Source: Nostoc carneum NIES-2107 (GTDB taxonomy: Bacteria; Cyanobacteriota; Cyanobacteriia; Cyanobacteriales; Nostocaceae). From it: a stretch of 64,000 nt of DNA. Positions 62,766 through 64,000 of this stretch are shown here, piece by piece. The first letter of the stretch is position 1, and each line of letters starts with the position of its first letter. The notes beneath the pieces are model-generated. The model made no database searches. It was not told the origin of the DNA and was given only the letters and a program-made list of their open reading frames with translations. Location: positions 7,806,561-7,870,560 of the forward strand of contig AP018180.1 in NCBI GenBank assembly GCA_002368155.1, written 5' to 3'. Both the position numbers and the translations under genes were made by a program.

Positions 62766-63644
62766 ATGAATGAAATATTAGTAATAATCGACAAAATTGC
62801 ACTATTCACATTTATTGTGTTTACTATGTTAGGTGCAGGTTTAGGTTTAACTATCAAACAAATTTGGGAACCACTCCGTAGCCCTAGACTTGTGATTTTA
62901 TCGTTGCTGACAAATTTTATATTGGTGCCAAGTTTTGTTTATCTGCTCGTACAAATAGTACCTCTCAGTGAAGCATTAAAAGATGGTTTATTAATCATGG
63001 CATTAGCATCAGGCCCCCCAGCTTTGCCTAAACTTGCTCAAATAGTGAAGGGCAATATAGCCTTTTCTGTGGGATTAATGATGTTACTGATGGTTGGTAC
63101 TATTTTTTATATGCCATTAGTACTACCTTTAGTCGTGCAAGGTGTGCAAATAAATTCTTGGGATATTGGCAAACCTTTGTTATTGATGATGATTAGCCCG
63201 TTAGTAATTGGACTATTTATCAAAGCCAAATTTGCTGCGATCGCTCCTGTTCTCCAGCCTATTTTCTTTAAATTATCTAGTAATGGATTATTGTTAGGTT
63301 TAGTAGTTAGATTAATAATTCACACAAACGATATTATCGGCTTATTAAAAACAGGTGCAATCTTTGTTTGTGCAGTATTTATTATCTTTTCTTTTAGCGT
63401 TGGTTATCTTTTAGGCGGGCCTGGTATTGATACTCAAAGAGTGTTAGGAGTAGGAACAGCACAACGCAATTTTGCCGCAGCATTATTAGTAGGAACAAGT
63501 AATTTTGACGACCCCAACGTGGTGAGCATCATCATGGTGACAAGTTTATTAATGATGGTGACAGTTTTGATTATCGGGCCAAGGTTTATAGAATTAGACC
63601 TGCCAAAGGATGGAGATATCAAACAATTAGAGATATCAGGGTAA
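62766..63644 (+). CDS. Bile acid:sodium symporter (BASS) family transporter
   Basis: This 292-residue membrane protein has about nine hydrophobic segments. BASS signatures are present: an early GAGLGLTIKQIWEPLR and the late GVGTAQRNFAAALLVGTSNF, where the crossing helix carries the Q-R-N sodium-site motif. BASS proteins carry organic anions (bile acids, pyruvate, sulfated steroids) with sodium. Just after a sulfatase, uptake of an organic anion released by desulfation is plausible but inferred. Confidence 0.8.
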   Translation: MNEILVIIDKIALFTFIVFTMLGAGLGLTIKQIWEPLRSPRLVILSLLTNFILVPSFVYLLVQIVPLSEALKDGLLIMALASGPPALPKLAQIVKGNIAFSVGLMMLLMVGTIFYMPLVLPLVVQGVQINSWDIGKPLLLMMISPLVIGLFIKAKFAAIAPVLQPIFFKLSSNGLLLGLVVRLIIHTNDIIGLLKTGAIFVCAVFIIFSFSVGYLLGGPGIDTQRVLGVGTAQRNFAAALLVGTSNFDDPNVVSIIMVTSLLMMVTVLIIGPRFIELDLPKDGDIKQLEISG

Positions 63645-63828
63645 ATGCCTTTACAAGCAAAAATCAATAATATGCCAATACAATCTCACTTTGAAAATAA
63701 ATTTTTAATAAAAGTAATTAACAAAAACGGTCTTATCTTTTAGAAATATCTTTGGCAATTCATCCTCAAAAGCAAAGGATAAATAATTATCAATCTTATG
63801 ATAAAATCCTAAAGTTGAGGCAAAAACA

Positions 63829-64000
63829 TGGGTCAAAATCAATTCGAGCTTGTGATTTTTGATTGTGATGGAGTTTTGGTTGATAGCGAACCAATTATTA
63901 ATCGCGTTTTTGCAGAAACGCTCACTGAAGCTGGCTTTCCTATCACCTATGCAGAAGTAACTCAAAAATTTATTGGCAAGTCGTTAAAAACCTGTTTAGA
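63829..64000 (+). CDS. HAD hydrolase, N-terminal part (cut by window end)
   Basis: The gene runs off the window; only about 57 residues are seen. It begins MGQNQFELVIFDCDGVLVDS with motif I FDCDGVLVDSEP (nucleophile and acid Asp), typical of the beta-phosphoglucomutase/phosphatase branch (the YieH/YbiV-like start). Translation starts at ATG 63829. It is similar in type to the HAD protein at 58263. The rest of the gene is needed for a firm call. Confidence 0.75.

Overview
The window comes from a filamentous, probably heterocyst-forming cyanobacterium of the Nostoc/Calothrix/Tolypothrix type. The evidence is the very frequent HIP1 octamer (GCGATCGC), heptameric tandem repeats between genes (units such as CCCAATG, CCCTAAT, GGGGACT), small Nostoc-type palindromic and MITE-like repeats, and protein sequences that look cyanobacterial. 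Genus is inference. No rRNA, tRNA, phage module or CRISPR array was seen.

Layout. 1-10 kb holds ordinary chromosomal genes: the end of argJ, a HEAT-repeat protein, acetyltransferase, two TauE/SafE permeases, a PfpI-family protein, two methyltransferases, a Nudix-MBL-AtzH-like trio, a phosphatase and an EamA transporter. From about 10 kb to 63 kb the window is dominated by genes that look like organosulfur scavenging. There are seven luciferase-like (LLM) FMNH2-dependent monooxygenases, two TauD/AtsK-type dioxygenases, three SsuA-type binding proteins, a secreted cysteine-type sulfatase with its formylglycine-generating enzyme, and an AprAB-like flavoprotein/ferredoxin pair. Three glutathione transferases and a 2-phosphosulfolactate phosphatase homologue (ComB) are also present. 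Accessory genes include an amidohydrolase, an FAD monooxygenase, an aldo-keto reductase, a D-2-hydroxyacid dehydrogenase, a class II aldolase-like protein, a GlcG/HbpS protein, a beta-carbonic anhydrase, two paralogous ferritin-like diiron proteins and a groES-groEL operon. An intact IS630-type element lies at 28.1-29.3 kb. General genes (ABC exporter, GNATs, CutA, MFS, HAD) are interspersed.

How it may work together. The secreted sulfatase would release sulfate outside. The SsuA-like proteins would bring in sulfonates or sulfate esters, although no SsuB/SsuC is present here. LLM and TauD/AtsK enzymes would cut C-S or C-O-S bonds, and the remaining enzymes may handle the carbon skeletons. Substrates are inferred from families.

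The strongest new signal is a 32-bp dyad, AAATACGGTAA-N10-TTAMYGTATTT, found seven times with an invariant 10-bp gap. It lies upstream of the SDR/AtsK/LLM operon, an LLM gene, the LLM/TauD divergent pair, the diiron pair, the aldolase/SsuD operon, groESL and the FGE/sulfatase operon. It looks like the operator of a local regulon that includes a chaperonin and the diiron proteins. No gene for the regulator was recognised in the window.
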